A stretch of 64,000 nucleotides of DNA, from positions 17,242 through 81,241 of the forward strand of contig NZ_FNZM01000027.1 of the NCBI RefSeq assembly GCF_900109265.1, written 5' to 3'. The DNA comes from Paraburkholderia tropica (GTDB taxonomy: Bacteria; Pseudomonadota; Gammaproteobacteria; Burkholderiales; Burkholderiaceae). This document shows, piece by piece, positions 52,108 through 60,136 of the stretch (position 1 is its first letter; every line of letters begins with the position of its first letter). Both the position numbers and the translations under genes were made by a program. A model generated the notes under the pieces. That model was not told the DNA's origin and made no database searches. It saw nothing but the letters and a program-made list of their open reading frames with translations.

Positions 52108-52302
52108 ATGAAGACCGTGTATGTGATCAAGACCGGTGAGCAATATCTTCACCACGCCGAAGATGGCGACATTGGCATGGCGCCTGAAATTGACGGGGCC
52201 ATGTCGTTTTCTTCGCGCCAAGAAGCCGAACGGGCAGCGAACGAGCATGCCCCGACCGAGTACGAGATCGTCGCCATTAGCGTGAAAGCGGACAAACAGT
52301 AG
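52108..52302 (+). CDS. Small hypothetical protein
   Basis: The 64-residue soluble protein begins MKTVYVIKTGEQYLHHAEDGDIGMAPEIDGAMSFSSRQEAERAANEHAP. A short beta start, then a helix with the EAxRAAxEH pattern, is typical of DUF2188-like small proteins. GAGG is 6 nt before the ATG. It follows the aldehyde oxidoreductase operon by 121 bases and may be independent. No signal or membrane segment. Function unknown. Confidence 0.65.
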   Translation: MKTVYVIKTGEQYLHHAEDGDIGMAPEIDGAMSFSSRQEAERAANEHAPTEYEIVAISVKADKQ

Positions 52303-52553
52303 CGAAGCACGCTTCGTTGCGCTTTATCGCGTGGATCGGCTGGGTTGCGCCCTTCGTTCCACGCCGCATAACGCGCGCACGCACAAAAAAGCATTACGTA
52401 AGGATTGCTCCGAAAGCGCGAAGAACGCTCAAATCTTATGCTTCCACGCTCGGTTGTTTGGGCGAGGCAATCGAGCATGCTTTCTCAGGAGTGCGTGCCG
52501 CCGCTGCTGGATTAATCTGGTTGGACCAACGATGCTGGGAGCCGGCACAAGCA

Positions 52554-52739
52554 CTACCGACGCGTCGTGCCCGGCGGGACTGGATTCTTATCCTGCGTAG
52601 ACGGAAGCTCGTTTTCCGATTGTTCATGTTTGCGCATTTCGAGTTCATCGAGTTCGCTCTGCCGCGTGGGTCGCGGCTTGCGGTTCTGAACTTCGACGCG
52701 TCCCTTTTGCTGCGTTTGTTCGTTACGCTGGTGTCGCAT
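52554..52739 (-). CDS. Small hydrophilic hypothetical protein
   Basis: The 61-residue product is highly charged: MRHQRNEQTQQKGRVEVQNRKPRPTRQSELDELEMRKHEQSENELPSTQDKNPVPPGTTRR. GGGAGAG lies just upstream, a strong ribosome binding site that decides this start over longer frames. It looks intrinsically disordered. Not recognised in any family. It lies between the small protein at 52108 and the glycine-zipper protein at 52885. Confidence 0.6.
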   Translation of the reverse strand: MRHQRNEQTQQKGRVEVQNRKPRPTRQSELDELEMRKHEQSENELPSTQDKNPVPPGTTRR

Positions 52740-52884
52740 GATTCTCTCCCGCCGATTGACATCCGAATCGAAGCAATTTGCGCACCCACCGTAGCGCATT
52801 CGGGAGCCATAGATCCGTTGCGGTACGCTGTTTGCGCTCTCTGTTATTGCGGGTGATTTCCCGCATACGAAAGCGGAGAAAGCC

Positions 52885-53499
52885 ATGTCACAGATCCTTG
52901 CAGCACGTTTCCTGACGTTTGCGGCCGCGGAGACGACCAAAGAACGACTTCTGAACAACGGATTTGTTGAGGAAGATATAGCCGCGTTCTACGTAAATCC
53001 GAGTGGGCAACACGCCCGTTTTCCGGTTGGCGGAGACGAATACGCCGATCCGCAGGCGCGTCCGGCCGGTATTGGCGCTGCGGGTGGCGTAGCGATGGGA
53101 GCCGTAGCAGGCGTGCTTGTCGCGAGCATTTTGTCACTCGTTATCTTTCACTCGGTGCTGATCCTCGCCGTGGCGATCGCTGTTGGCGCCTATGTCGGAT
53201 CGCTCGCGGGCGCCATGTTCGCGACGCGCGGCGGAGGACGCCGCGCGACCGTAACGCCGCTGCACGCGCCGCATGAGCGCGAAGCGGGCGTCTTGCTGGC
53301 CGTACACGTAAGTTCGGCGCTAAAGCCCTCCGCTGCGGAGGTCTTGCGCAGTGCACACGGCACCGATATTGAGGAGGCGACTGGGCTCTGGCAGGACGGC
53401 CATTGGGCCGATTTTGATCCAACCCGGTTGGTGACGCCCCTCGATGACTTCCACACCGAACTCGAGACCCAGCGCGTCGCCGCGTTGAATCGAGCTTGA
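52885..53499 (+). CDS. Glycine-zipper membrane protein of unknown function
   Basis: The 204-residue protein has an N-terminal soluble segment (MSQILAARFLTFAAAETTKERLLNNGFVEEDIAAFYVNPSGQH) then a hydrophobic glycine-rich region (PAGIGAAGGVAMGAVAGVLVASILSLVIFHSVLILAVAIAVGAYVGSLAGAMFAT), probably two helices with Gly zippers. A soluble C-terminal domain ends with ATGLWQDGHWADFDPTRLV. Similar to general-stress type proteins of Burkholderiales, name not certain. GAAAG-type ribosome site is weak. It is on the opposite strand to its left neighbour. Confidence 0.65.
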   Translation: MSQILAARFLTFAAAETTKERLLNNGFVEEDIAAFYVNPSGQHARFPVGGDEYADPQARPAGIGAAGGVAMGAVAGVLVASILSLVIFHSVLILAVAIAVGAYVGSLAGAMFATRGGGRRATVTPLHAPHEREAGVLLAVHVSSALKPSAAEVLRSAHGTDIEEATGLWQDGHWADFDPTRLVTPLDDFHTELETQRVAALNRA

Positions 53500-53634
53500 T
53501 GCGGCGCTGTTCAGGGGCGTCGGACATCTGGAGTCATGCGGCACGTACGGTCGCGATGAGCGCCGACAGGAGCGCTGCGCCTTCGAACAACGCTCATCGG
53601 TACGAGAGCGTCGTGAAAGGCGGATGCGCGCCTA

Positions 53635-53922
53635 CTAGGGCTGCCCTTCTTTCATGGAAACCACGACCGCGCGCAACTGCTTTTCCGCTTCATACCAAAA
53701 GTCGTCCGCACAATTTTCCGGTGATCCTGCGGCTTGCCATAGTTGATAGGCCCTCTCGCGAACGCGGTCCGTGATTTCATCGTAGTCTGCGGTCCTGAGA
53801 CGATCGGTTCCCGACTGATCGCCGGATTTCGGACCCGGCTTACCCGGCCATCCTGACGCGTTCGACGCATTGGACGACTCCTTTGCTGGTGATCCCGCAA
53901 ACTGCCCGGCGTTGCTATGCAT
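53635..53922 (-). CDS. DUF2934 small protein
   Basis: The 95-residue protein has the DUF2934 motif: RVRERAYQLWQAAGSPENCADDFWYEAEKQL, followed by a short tail. The N-terminus is polar (SNASNASGWPGKPGPKSGDQSG). GGAGG precedes the ATG by about 5 nt. A paralogue lies at 33570. Function unknown; DUF2934 proteins often occur in stress-gene neighbourhoods, as here. Confidence 0.82.
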   Translation of the reverse strand: MHSNAGQFAGSPAKESSNASNASGWPGKPGPKSGDQSGTDRLRTADYDEITDRVRERAYQLWQAAGSPENCADDFWYEAEKQLRAVVVSMKEGQP

Positions 53923-54427
53923 CCCGTCCTCCGTGAAAGGTTCGTTACTGCTTTCTAAGAGTATCTAATTTCAGCCTCTTTTTGCATGTCCGCATGTCCT
54001 CCGTTTCGGGCGATATCAGTCGTTCAACTCCAAAGCGGGTAGGCGTAACGGCTCCAGGGCAATGGTTGCTAGCGAAGTGGTCCAACCCGTTGGACGCCCG
54101 CTGGTATGGGACTGCACAACGGATGGCTCACGGACGCTATTTGCTTGCTAATCCACGGTGACGACGGTCGTACCTGCTTTATCGGCGGCAACCCCGCGAT
54201 GAAATCGGTCTTCGACGTCGCTCGAAGTCCAGAGTCCACGTCGGGTCGCGCTCGGCCCCTCGCCTAAGCTCGATGCGCCCCAGCCGGGCCCCACCGCCTG
54301 CGGCGGCACTCGGCCACGGGGCGACATTGAGCTAGCCCCCTGTCTTGGCGTTGTGCGCTCATAACCGGTCGTTGTGGCCGGCACAAGCTTTGCGCTCGCT
54401 TTGACACCTACTGCCAGACAATAAGCT
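53923..54427. other. Intergenic region with weak frame only
   Basis: About 505 bases. A 78-codon leftward frame at 54148-54384 (MPATTTGYERTTPRQG...) has no ribosome binding site and no recognised motif; I do not call it. No RNA gene or obvious terminator was found. The DUF4396 promoter should be at the right end. Confidence 0.4.
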
Positions 54428-55141
54428 ATGACTTACGGGATTTTTCCGACCTGGCTTGAAATCCTTTCGGTCACCTCGATTGTTATGGGCGCCGTTTGTG
54501 CCGTCGCCATCATAGTTGATGAGATTCGGTACCCGCAGAAAATGCGAATCATGAACCTCGTCTGGCCGCTCACAGCGCTGTTCGGAACCGTTTTGTGGTT
54601 GGCTGCCTACCTTGGTTGGGGGCGCAACGGCGCGGACGCGGTAACGAAAAAAGATGCACAGCCGTTCGCGGCGATGGTGATGAAAGGCACGAGTCACTGC
54701 GGTGCCGGGTGTACGCTTGGCGACATAGTTGTCGAATGGTCGGTTTTCGCATTTCCCGCATTAGCGGTGATGTTCGGGTGGCATACCGTTTTTAACGAGA
54801 AAACCTTCGCTGTGTGGATTCCGGATTTCATTGTTGCCTTTTTAGTGGGCATCGTCTTTCAGTACTTCACGATCAAGCCGATGCGAGGCCTGTCCGTGGG
54901 AGCAGGCGTGCTGGCCGCCGTCAAAGCGGACGTTGCCTCCATCACGGCGTGGCAGGTGGGCATGTATGGAATGATGGCCATCATCCAGTTCCGGTGGTTC
55001 AAGCCAGTTTATGGGGGAATCGCCGGAGTCGCGAGCCCCGAGTTCTGGTTTGCAATGCAGCTCGCCATGCTGGCAGGGTTTGCCACGAGCTATCCCGTTA
55101 ACTGGTGGCTCATCAGTGCCGGCGTCAAGGAAAAAATGTAA
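54428..55141 (+). CDS. DUF4396 membrane protein
   Basis: The 237-residue protein has six hydrophobic helices, including LEILSVTSIVMGAVCAVAIIVDEI, IMNLVWPLTALFGTVLWLAAYLGWG, VVEWSVFAFPALAVMFGWHTV and IPDFIVAFLVGIVFQYFTIKP. GTSHCGAGCTLGDIVVEW and KADVASITAWQVGMYGMM are DUF4396 family blocks. A CxxxC pair (HCGAGC) sits in the loop and could bind copper or another metal, which is inference. The start at 54428 has no strong ribosome site. Its end is adjacent to the leftward GH15 remnant. Confidence 0.82.
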   Translation: MTYGIFPTWLEILSVTSIVMGAVCAVAIIVDEIRYPQKMRIMNLVWPLTALFGTVLWLAAYLGWGRNGADAVTKKDAQPFAAMVMKGTSHCGAGCTLGDIVVEWSVFAFPALAVMFGWHTVFNEKTFAVWIPDFIVAFLVGIVFQYFTIKPMRGLSVGAGVLAAVKADVASITAWQVGMYGMMAIIQFRWFKPVYGGIAGVASPEFWFAMQLAMLAGFATSYPVNWWLISAGVKEKM

Positions 55142-55530
55142 TCTGCGTCGCCTGGATCGTCGTCCGGGTGCCAGGATTTCTGGCGACCTCGCTCGCGATC
55201 TCCGGCTACACCCCTGCCGCAGAGGCGCCGCCATCTCGCTACAACGTCGGTGAACCAGACGAGAAAGCTGCCTTCGGCGGACCCATCGACAGGTGCCTTG
55301 AACCGGCGGATGAAATCGCCTTCGGAAAGCTCTCGCTCGATGCGAACGATCGCGCTCGCCATCCTGGGGCCGTGCCGCGGCGATAAATCCGACCGCAAGC
55401 AGTCGCAACAGACTCGCGTCGCTGCCTGACCACCATAGGTCTGTACGAACGAACCGAGGCCGTCGCATCAGCCTTGGCTGAACGCACGCGCACGGTACGC
55501 TCCCGCCGACAGGCGGCCCTTTGACTCCAC
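55142..55530 (-). pseudogene. Decayed remnant of a GH15-type glucosidase
   Basis: On the minus strand, frames in series encode pieces that align with the intact GH15 protein at 16375. One frame gives SDASLLRLLAVGFIAA (compare DASLLLLPLVGFLPPDD). A frame shifted by one base continues GPRMASAIVRIERELSEGDFIRRFKAPVDGSAEGSFLV (compare GRMVGTVERIVAELDDGGLIRRW...DEGAFIAC). No intact start or stop is present and the rest of the gene is missing. Boundaries are approximate. I treat it as a broken C-terminal fragment. The match is by eye only. Confidence 0.5.
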
Positions 55531-55620
55531 TGTACCCCCAACACAATGATTGGCTCGGGCAGCCAGTCATCTGCCAGGAGATAATCCCTGGGCACAACCA
55601 GTAGTCACCAGGGACCGCAC

Positions 55621-56040
55621 ATGAATTCATCCATAACACCCAAAAACAGACTCCCCGGCAAACATGAGCTGGAAGCGATGTCGGTGTTCCGTTACGACCT
55701 GCGAAGATTCCTGCGCGCTTCCGAAGAGATCGCTAACGAAGCCGGCATTACAACGCTTCAATACCAGTTACTGTTGCATGTGCGCGGTTTCCCTGGACGG
55801 CAATGGGCGACGGTCGGCGAACTTGCCGAGCGGCTACAGGCCGCTCCGAACGGTACAGCAGCCCTCGTCTCGCGCTGCGAGTCGGCAGGCCTCGTGATAC
55901 GCAAGACCGATCCCGCAGACCGCCGGCAGGTTCAGGTGCATCTCTCGCCTAAGGGCGAGCAGTTTCTGCTAAGCCTGGCCGCGAAGCACAAGGCGATCTA
56001 TGGCACATTCCACTGGGTCTTCGACGGCACCGGCGGCTAA
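55621..56040 (+). CDS. MarR family transcriptional regulator
   Basis: The 139-residue protein has the MarR winged-helix layout: LEAMSVFRYDLRRFLRASEEIANEAGITTLQYQLLLHVRG, a DNA-binding segment TVGELAERLQAAPNGTAALVSRCESAGLVIRKTDPADRRQVQVHLSPKG with the wing (DxxDRRxxxxxLxxxG), and a short C-terminal helix. AGGGA is upstream of the ATG. MarR proteins usually repress a divergent or downstream efflux or detoxification gene. Here the downstream gene is ClC at 56107, and there is no obvious dyad operator in the short gap. Confidence 0.88.
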   Translation: MNSSITPKNRLPGKHELEAMSVFRYDLRRFLRASEEIANEAGITTLQYQLLLHVRGFPGRQWATVGELAERLQAAPNGTAALVSRCESAGLVIRKTDPADRRQVQVHLSPKGEQFLLSLAAKHKAIYGTFHWVFDGTGG

Positions 56041-56106
56041 ACGCCGTCGAGGGCAACCTCATATTTATGTCACAATGTGCCCTAATTGACACTTTGGGCA
56101 TTTCTC

Positions 56107-57417
56107 ATGCGCATGCTCGCTCTTTTCGAACGTCCGCGGCTGCTTCGCCGGCAACGCCACTGGTTCTACTTCGGGATGTTCTGGCTCGGCGCCGTCGCAA
56201 CCGGTCTCGTTGCCGTACTGTATGCGAGGATGATCGACTTCGGCTACGAGGCGTTCCTGCACATGACAGCCCGCGCTCCATGGGCACCCCTCATCGTGAC
56301 CCCCGCCGTGGCGGCGCTGGGCGTCTGGATCACGCGCCGGTGGTTTCCCGGGTCCGAAGGCAGTGGCATTCCTCAGGTCATCGCGTCGCTGCATGACGTG
56401 CGCGACCTGGGGCCACGCCTGCTGACACTACGCATTCTGGTCGGCAAGATCGCCCTCTCATTTCTCGCGATCCTGGGCGGCTTCACCATCGGCCGTGAAG
56501 GTCCGACCATCCATGTCGGTGCCGCGCTCATGTTCTCGCTGCGACGCTTCTATCCAGCGCGTTTGCGCGGCGTCTACCGCGCGGGACTCGAGCACAAGCT
56601 CGCACTTGCGGGCGCAGCGGCCGGTTTGTCGGCGGCGTTCAACGCGCCACTCGCAGGCGTAGTCTTCGCGATCGAGGAACTGACGCGAAGCTTCGAGGCA
56701 CGCACGAGCGGCGTCATCATCACCGCAATCATTTTCTCCGGCGTGGTATCGCTCGCGCTGCAGGGCAACTACGTCTATTTCGGCACGATCGCGATCAATA
56801 GCAATCTGCCCAATCTTCTCGCCATCGCAGTAGTCCTGGTGGGTGTGGTGACCGGCATCGCGGGCGGCGTGTTCTGCTGGTTGCTGCTCAACACCAGAAA
56901 GTGGATGCCAGACCGACTAATCGCGCTGCGAGGCGAACGGCCCGTGGCATTTGGCGCAGTATGTGGCCTGTTTATCGCCGTGATCGGCGTGGCCAGTGGC
57001 GGCCATCTGTTCGGAAGTGGCTACGCGGAAGCGCGTGGCATGCTCGAAGGTCACTCGCAACTGGGCGTGGCCTATCCGCTGCTGAAGATTGCATCGATGG
57101 TCGGCTCCTACCTGCCCGGCACACCGGGCGGTTTGTTCGCCCCGTCGCTGGCGATCGGCGCGGGCATCGGCAACACCCTTCACATGGTCTTCGGTCATAT
57201 GCAGTTGCCGATGCTTATCGCACTGGGGATGGTCGGCTATCTCGCCGCCGTCACACAGAGCCCGATCACGGCGTTCGTGATCGTCATCGAAATGATCAAC
57301 GGCCACGCGCTGGTGATTTCGCTGATGGCTACGGCGCTTGTGGCGAGTCAGGTCTCGAAGCTCTTCGCGCCGCCGCTTTACGAAGCGCTCGCGCAACGCT
57401 ATCTGGTGGACAAGTGA
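56107..57417 (+). CDS. ClC-type chloride/proton antiporter
   Basis: The 436-residue protein has the ClC selectivity motifs: GSGIPQV (GSGIPE type), GREGPTIHVGA with the gating glutamate, and GGLFAPSLAIGAGIGN (GxFxP). FAIEELTRSFEAR holds the inner glutamate that marks proton-coupled exchangers. About 10 helices span the inner membrane. In E. coli such proteins support extreme acid resistance. The ATG at 56107 is used; an in-frame TTG at 56086 lacks a good site. It follows MarR by 66 bases and may be coregulated. Confidence 0.9.
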   Translation: MRMLALFERPRLLRRQRHWFYFGMFWLGAVATGLVAVLYARMIDFGYEAFLHMTARAPWAPLIVTPAVAALGVWITRRWFPGSEGSGIPQVIASLHDVRDLGPRLLTLRILVGKIALSFLAILGGFTIGREGPTIHVGAALMFSLRRFYPARLRGVYRAGLEHKLALAGAAAGLSAAFNAPLAGVVFAIEELTRSFEARTSGVIITAIIFSGVVSLALQGNYVYFGTIAINSNLPNLLAIAVVLVGVVTGIAGGVFCWLLLNTRKWMPDRLIALRGERPVAFGAVCGLFIAVIGVASGGHLFGSGYAEARGMLEGHSQLGVAYPLLKIASMVGSYLPGTPGGLFAPSLAIGAGIGNTLHMVFGHMQLPMLIALGMVGYLAAVTQSPITAFVIVIEMINGHALVISLMATALVASQVSKLFAPPLYEALAQRYLVDK

Positions 57418-57472
57418 ACCGCGCCGCTCGCCCGTGACAGCGCGCCGGTCTGCACGGCGCCGCATGTCGGCC

Positions 57473-57895
57473 TTAGCGAAGCGTCGCTGCATGAGTGCGC
57501 AACTCGGGCGATCGTTCGCCAGTCGTGTGCCCGCCCGGCACGAGACAGTGCTGGACGATCGCCAGATAACGCGACGGCGCAATACGCCCCTCGAAAAATT
57601 CGGCGCGCGTGCGATGGCTCCGACGCCGAAGTACTACGCCTAACTCCACGCCCTGAAACCACGAACTGGCGCTGATTCGCCAGGCCGCGCGCGTGGACGT
57701 AAGAGCAAGGTTGTGCGTCGAGAGCTTCCAGTCGTGCATCACGCAATCAGCGACAGTCAATGGCGGGGTTGGCGAGGTACCGCTAAAGACCAGAGGCAAT
57801 GCAGCAATTGTCGAAACGGCCGAATGGTCGCTACAGGCGGCCAGCACGAGGCATGCAACACACGCCGCCATCCGGCGCTTCACATTCACAGTCAT
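57473..57895 (-). CDS. Small lipoprotein of unknown function
   Basis: The 140-residue protein begins MTVNVKRRMAACVACLVLAACSDHSAVS, a signal with the lipobox LAAC. The mature part is mixed, contains PLTVADCVMHDWK, and ends HAATLR without a clear domain. GGAG is about 5 nt before ATG 57895. It is transcribed leftward, convergent with ClC. Not recognised; an outer-membrane or periplasmic lipoprotein is expected. Confidence 0.65.
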   Translation of the reverse strand: MTVNVKRRMAACVACLVLAACSDHSAVSTIAALPLVFSGTSPTPPLTVADCVMHDWKLSTHNLALTSTRAAWRISASSWFQGVELGVVLRRRSHRTRAEFFEGRIAPSRYLAIVQHCLVPGGHTTGERSPELRTHAATLR

Positions 57896-58354
57896 CTTGC
57901 TCCGTCCCGTGACAGTTTCCCCGTACCGGGAACGTAGCAGACATCTCCGGCATGGCTTCTTCCTGGCCGACTCGCCCGCGTGGCAACCATGATTCAGGGC
58001 GTCGAGACGGCCTCGATGTCCCCGCACGTTACCCGGCCGCCCCGGGTCGAGCCGGTCTTCAGCCGTCAATCTTACGCGTTCGATGACGCGCCTTCCATCG
58101 TATTTTTGCTTGACGATCGCAACGGCAATCAGATGATGCCCGCCTGGGCGCTAATTTAAGATTCACTTAATTTTTCGTGGCTAGATTACGCGATATGGCA
58201 CGTTATGCCTTAATTGCTTCATTGCTCGCAGCACGGTGGCGGGAATTGGCCACGTGCTGTTTCCGAACCTGGACGCAATGTCCGGTCGCCGCCGTCGTAT
58301 CGGTGGCAGCTTTGGCCCAGCCTCTGCGCTGGGTCTTTTTTTGATTGTGCCGAC
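57896..58354. other. AT-rich intergenic region before the MFS transporter
   Basis: About 459 bases. The stretch 58150-58215 is much richer in A and T than its surroundings (TTTAAGATTCACTTAATTTTTCG), so it may hold promoters for the leftward lipoprotein or the rightward transporter. A hairpin terminator sits at its right end. No gene is supported here. Confidence 0.45.
58316..58342 (+). terminator. Rho-independent terminator just upstream of the MFS start
   Basis: CCCAGC CTCTGC GCTGGG forms a perfect 6-bp stem with a 6-base loop, followed by TC and seven Ts. It ends 12 bases before the MFS ATG. On the plus strand it would stop transcription before the gene unless it acts as an attenuator. Confidence 0.7.
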
Positions 58355-59551
58355 ATGCAAACTTCATCCTCTTCGTCAGCTGTGACGCCAGGCCTCACCG
58401 CATCCGAAAGGCGCGCGACGATGTCGCTTGCCGCGATCTTCGCGCTGCGCATGCTCGGCCTCTTCATGATCATGCCGGTGTTTTCGGTTTACGCGAAAAC
58501 CATTCCCGGCGGCGACAACCTGCTGCTCGTCGGCATCGCGCTCGGTGCGTACGGCGTGACGCAGTCGCTCCTGTACATTTTCTACGGCTGGATCTCCGAC
58601 CGCATCGGCCGCAAGCCCGTGATCGCCGCCGGCCTCGTGATCTTCGCGATCGGCAGCTTCGTGGCCGCGGGCGCGCACGACATGACGTGGATTATCGTTG
58701 GACGGGTGATCCAGGGCATGGGCGCGGTGTCGTCGGCCGTGCTGGCCTTCATCGCCGATCTCACCAGCGAGCAGAACCGCACCAAGGCCATGGCGATGGT
58801 GGGCGGCTCGATCGGCATCTCGTTCGCGGTGGCGATCGTCGGCGCGCCCATCGTGGTGCACTGGCTCGGCATGAGTGGCCTCTTCACGCTGGTCGGCGTG
58901 TTCTCGATCATCGCGGTGGGCGTGGTGCTCTGGATCGTGCCCGACGCGCCCAAGCCCGTGCACGTGCGCGCGCCGTTCTCCGAAGTCCTGCACAACGTCG
59001 AGCTGCTGCGCCTGAATTTCGGCGTGCTGGTGCTGCACGCGACGCAAACCGCGCTGTTCCTCGTGGTGCCGCGCCTGCTCGTCGATGCGGGCCTGCCGGT
59101 CGCCTCGCACTGGATGATCTATCTGCCCGTGATGGGCCTCTCGTTCGTGCTGATGGTGCCGGCCATCATCGCGGCGGAGAAGAAGGGCAAGATGAAGGCC
59201 GTGGTGGTCTCGGCCATTGGGCTTATTCTGATCGGCCAGCTTCTGCTCGGCTCGCTTGCGCATACCATAGCAATCGTGGCCGCCGTGCTGTTCGTGTACT
59301 TCCTCGGCTTCAATATTCTGGAAGCGTCGCAGCCTTCGCTGGTGTCGAAGCTCGCGCCGGGCAACCGCAAGGGCGCGGCCACGGGCGTCTATAACACCAC
59401 GCAGTCGATCGGGCTCGCGCTCGGCGGAGTGGTGGGCGGCTGGCTGCTCAAACACGACGGCCCGAACACCGTTTTCTATACGTGCTCAGGCCTCGTGTTC
59501 TGCTGGTTGATCTGCGCAGCCTTCATGAAGGCACCTGTCAAGCGCACTTGA
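58355..59551 (+). CDS. MFS transporter of the uvrA-linked family
   Basis: The 398-residue protein has 12 predicted helices with the MFS motif WISDRIGRKPVI after helix 2 and RVIQGMGAVSSAVLAFIADLT in helix 4. It strongly resembles the Burkholderia transporter normally found between uvrA and ssb (MSLAAIFALRMLGLFMIMPVFSVYAKTIPGGDN core). Here neither uvrA nor ssb is adjacent, so this is probably a second or relocated copy. Substrate unknown; drug efflux is often assumed. No Shine-Dalgarno precedes 58355. An internal ATG 66 bases later is possible. Confidence 0.85.
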   Translation: MQTSSSSSAVTPGLTASERRATMSLAAIFALRMLGLFMIMPVFSVYAKTIPGGDNLLLVGIALGAYGVTQSLLYIFYGWISDRIGRKPVIAAGLVIFAIGSFVAAGAHDMTWIIVGRVIQGMGAVSSAVLAFIADLTSEQNRTKAMAMVGGSIGISFAVAIVGAPIVVHWLGMSGLFTLVGVFSIIAVGVVLWIVPDAPKPVHVRAPFSEVLHNVELLRLNFGVLVLHATQTALFLVVPRLLVDAGLPVASHWMIYLPVMGLSFVLMVPAIIAAEKKGKMKAVVVSAIGLILIGQLLLGSLAHTIAIVAAVLFVYFLGFNILEASQPSLVSKLAPGNRKGAATGVYNTTQSIGLALGGVVGGWLLKHDGPNTVFYTCSGLVFCWLICAAFMKAPVKRT

Positions 59552-59710
59552 CTCTTCTCCAACCAGCCAAACATTTCAGCGACCATCGCACTTTCCACAC
59601 GCTCCTGCTTTTGTGCCTCGCCCGGCCGATCCCGCTTCTTCGCAAACTGGGCCGTGAAAGACCGCTTGTGGGTCGTGCCCCGCGGGAAATCTCTCTTCGA
59701 CACTCCGATC

Positions 59711-60040
59711 ATGAAACAGACAGGCCTTTTCCTCCTGCTCGCCGCCAGTGCCGTCACCGCGCAGGCACAGTCGTGCCCGCATGGCTCTCCGGTCCGTGTA
59801 ACCGGCGACGTGCCGGCTGCAATCAGCTACGACATGTTCACCCGCCTCTATCCCCTCAAGGCCGACGTGCTCGCGCGCATGGCCGCCGCACAACAGGTCA
59901 CGATGATTCACGACGGCACGGTCCTCTGCACGATCGACGACGACGGCGTACCCAGTCCGGATGCCGTCCTCGTTGCGGGCCCGCAGGGCCGCATGAACTA
60001 CTGGCTGTCCCGCGCTGCCGTGCAACCGCTGCGCCAGTAG
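59711..60040 (+). CDS. Small secreted protein
   Basis: The 109-residue protein has a Sec signal MKQTGLFLLLAASAVTAQAQS (cleavage after AQA). The mature part contains two cysteines (SCPHGSP and VLCTIDD) and reads SYDMFTRLYPLKADVLARMAAAQQVTMIHDGTVLCTIDDDGVPSPD, which looks like a small folded periplasmic domain. No family is recognised. It lies between MFS and the PBP gene, with which it may share a transcript (gap 96 bases). Confidence 0.65.
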   Translation: MKQTGLFLLLAASAVTAQAQSCPHGSPVRVTGDVPAAISYDMFTRLYPLKADVLARMAAAQQVTMIHDGTVLCTIDDDGVPSPDAVLVAGPQGRMNYWLSRAAVQPLRQ

Positions 60041-60136
60041 CCTCGCAGCAGCCTGCGCGCGCACACCGGTTAGCGATACAACTCGTGCGCCACCTCATCT
60101 CGACCCACACGCCCGACTGGAGATACGACCCGCCGG

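Noticed and set aside
54148..54384. 78-codon minus-strand frame upstream of DUF4396
   Set aside because: Low-complexity start, no ribosome binding site, and no family recognised.
58190..58220. Possible sigma-54 promoter (TGGCACG then TTAATTGC)
   Set aside because: The spacing between the TGGCAC and TTGC elements is wrong for a -24/-12 promoter.
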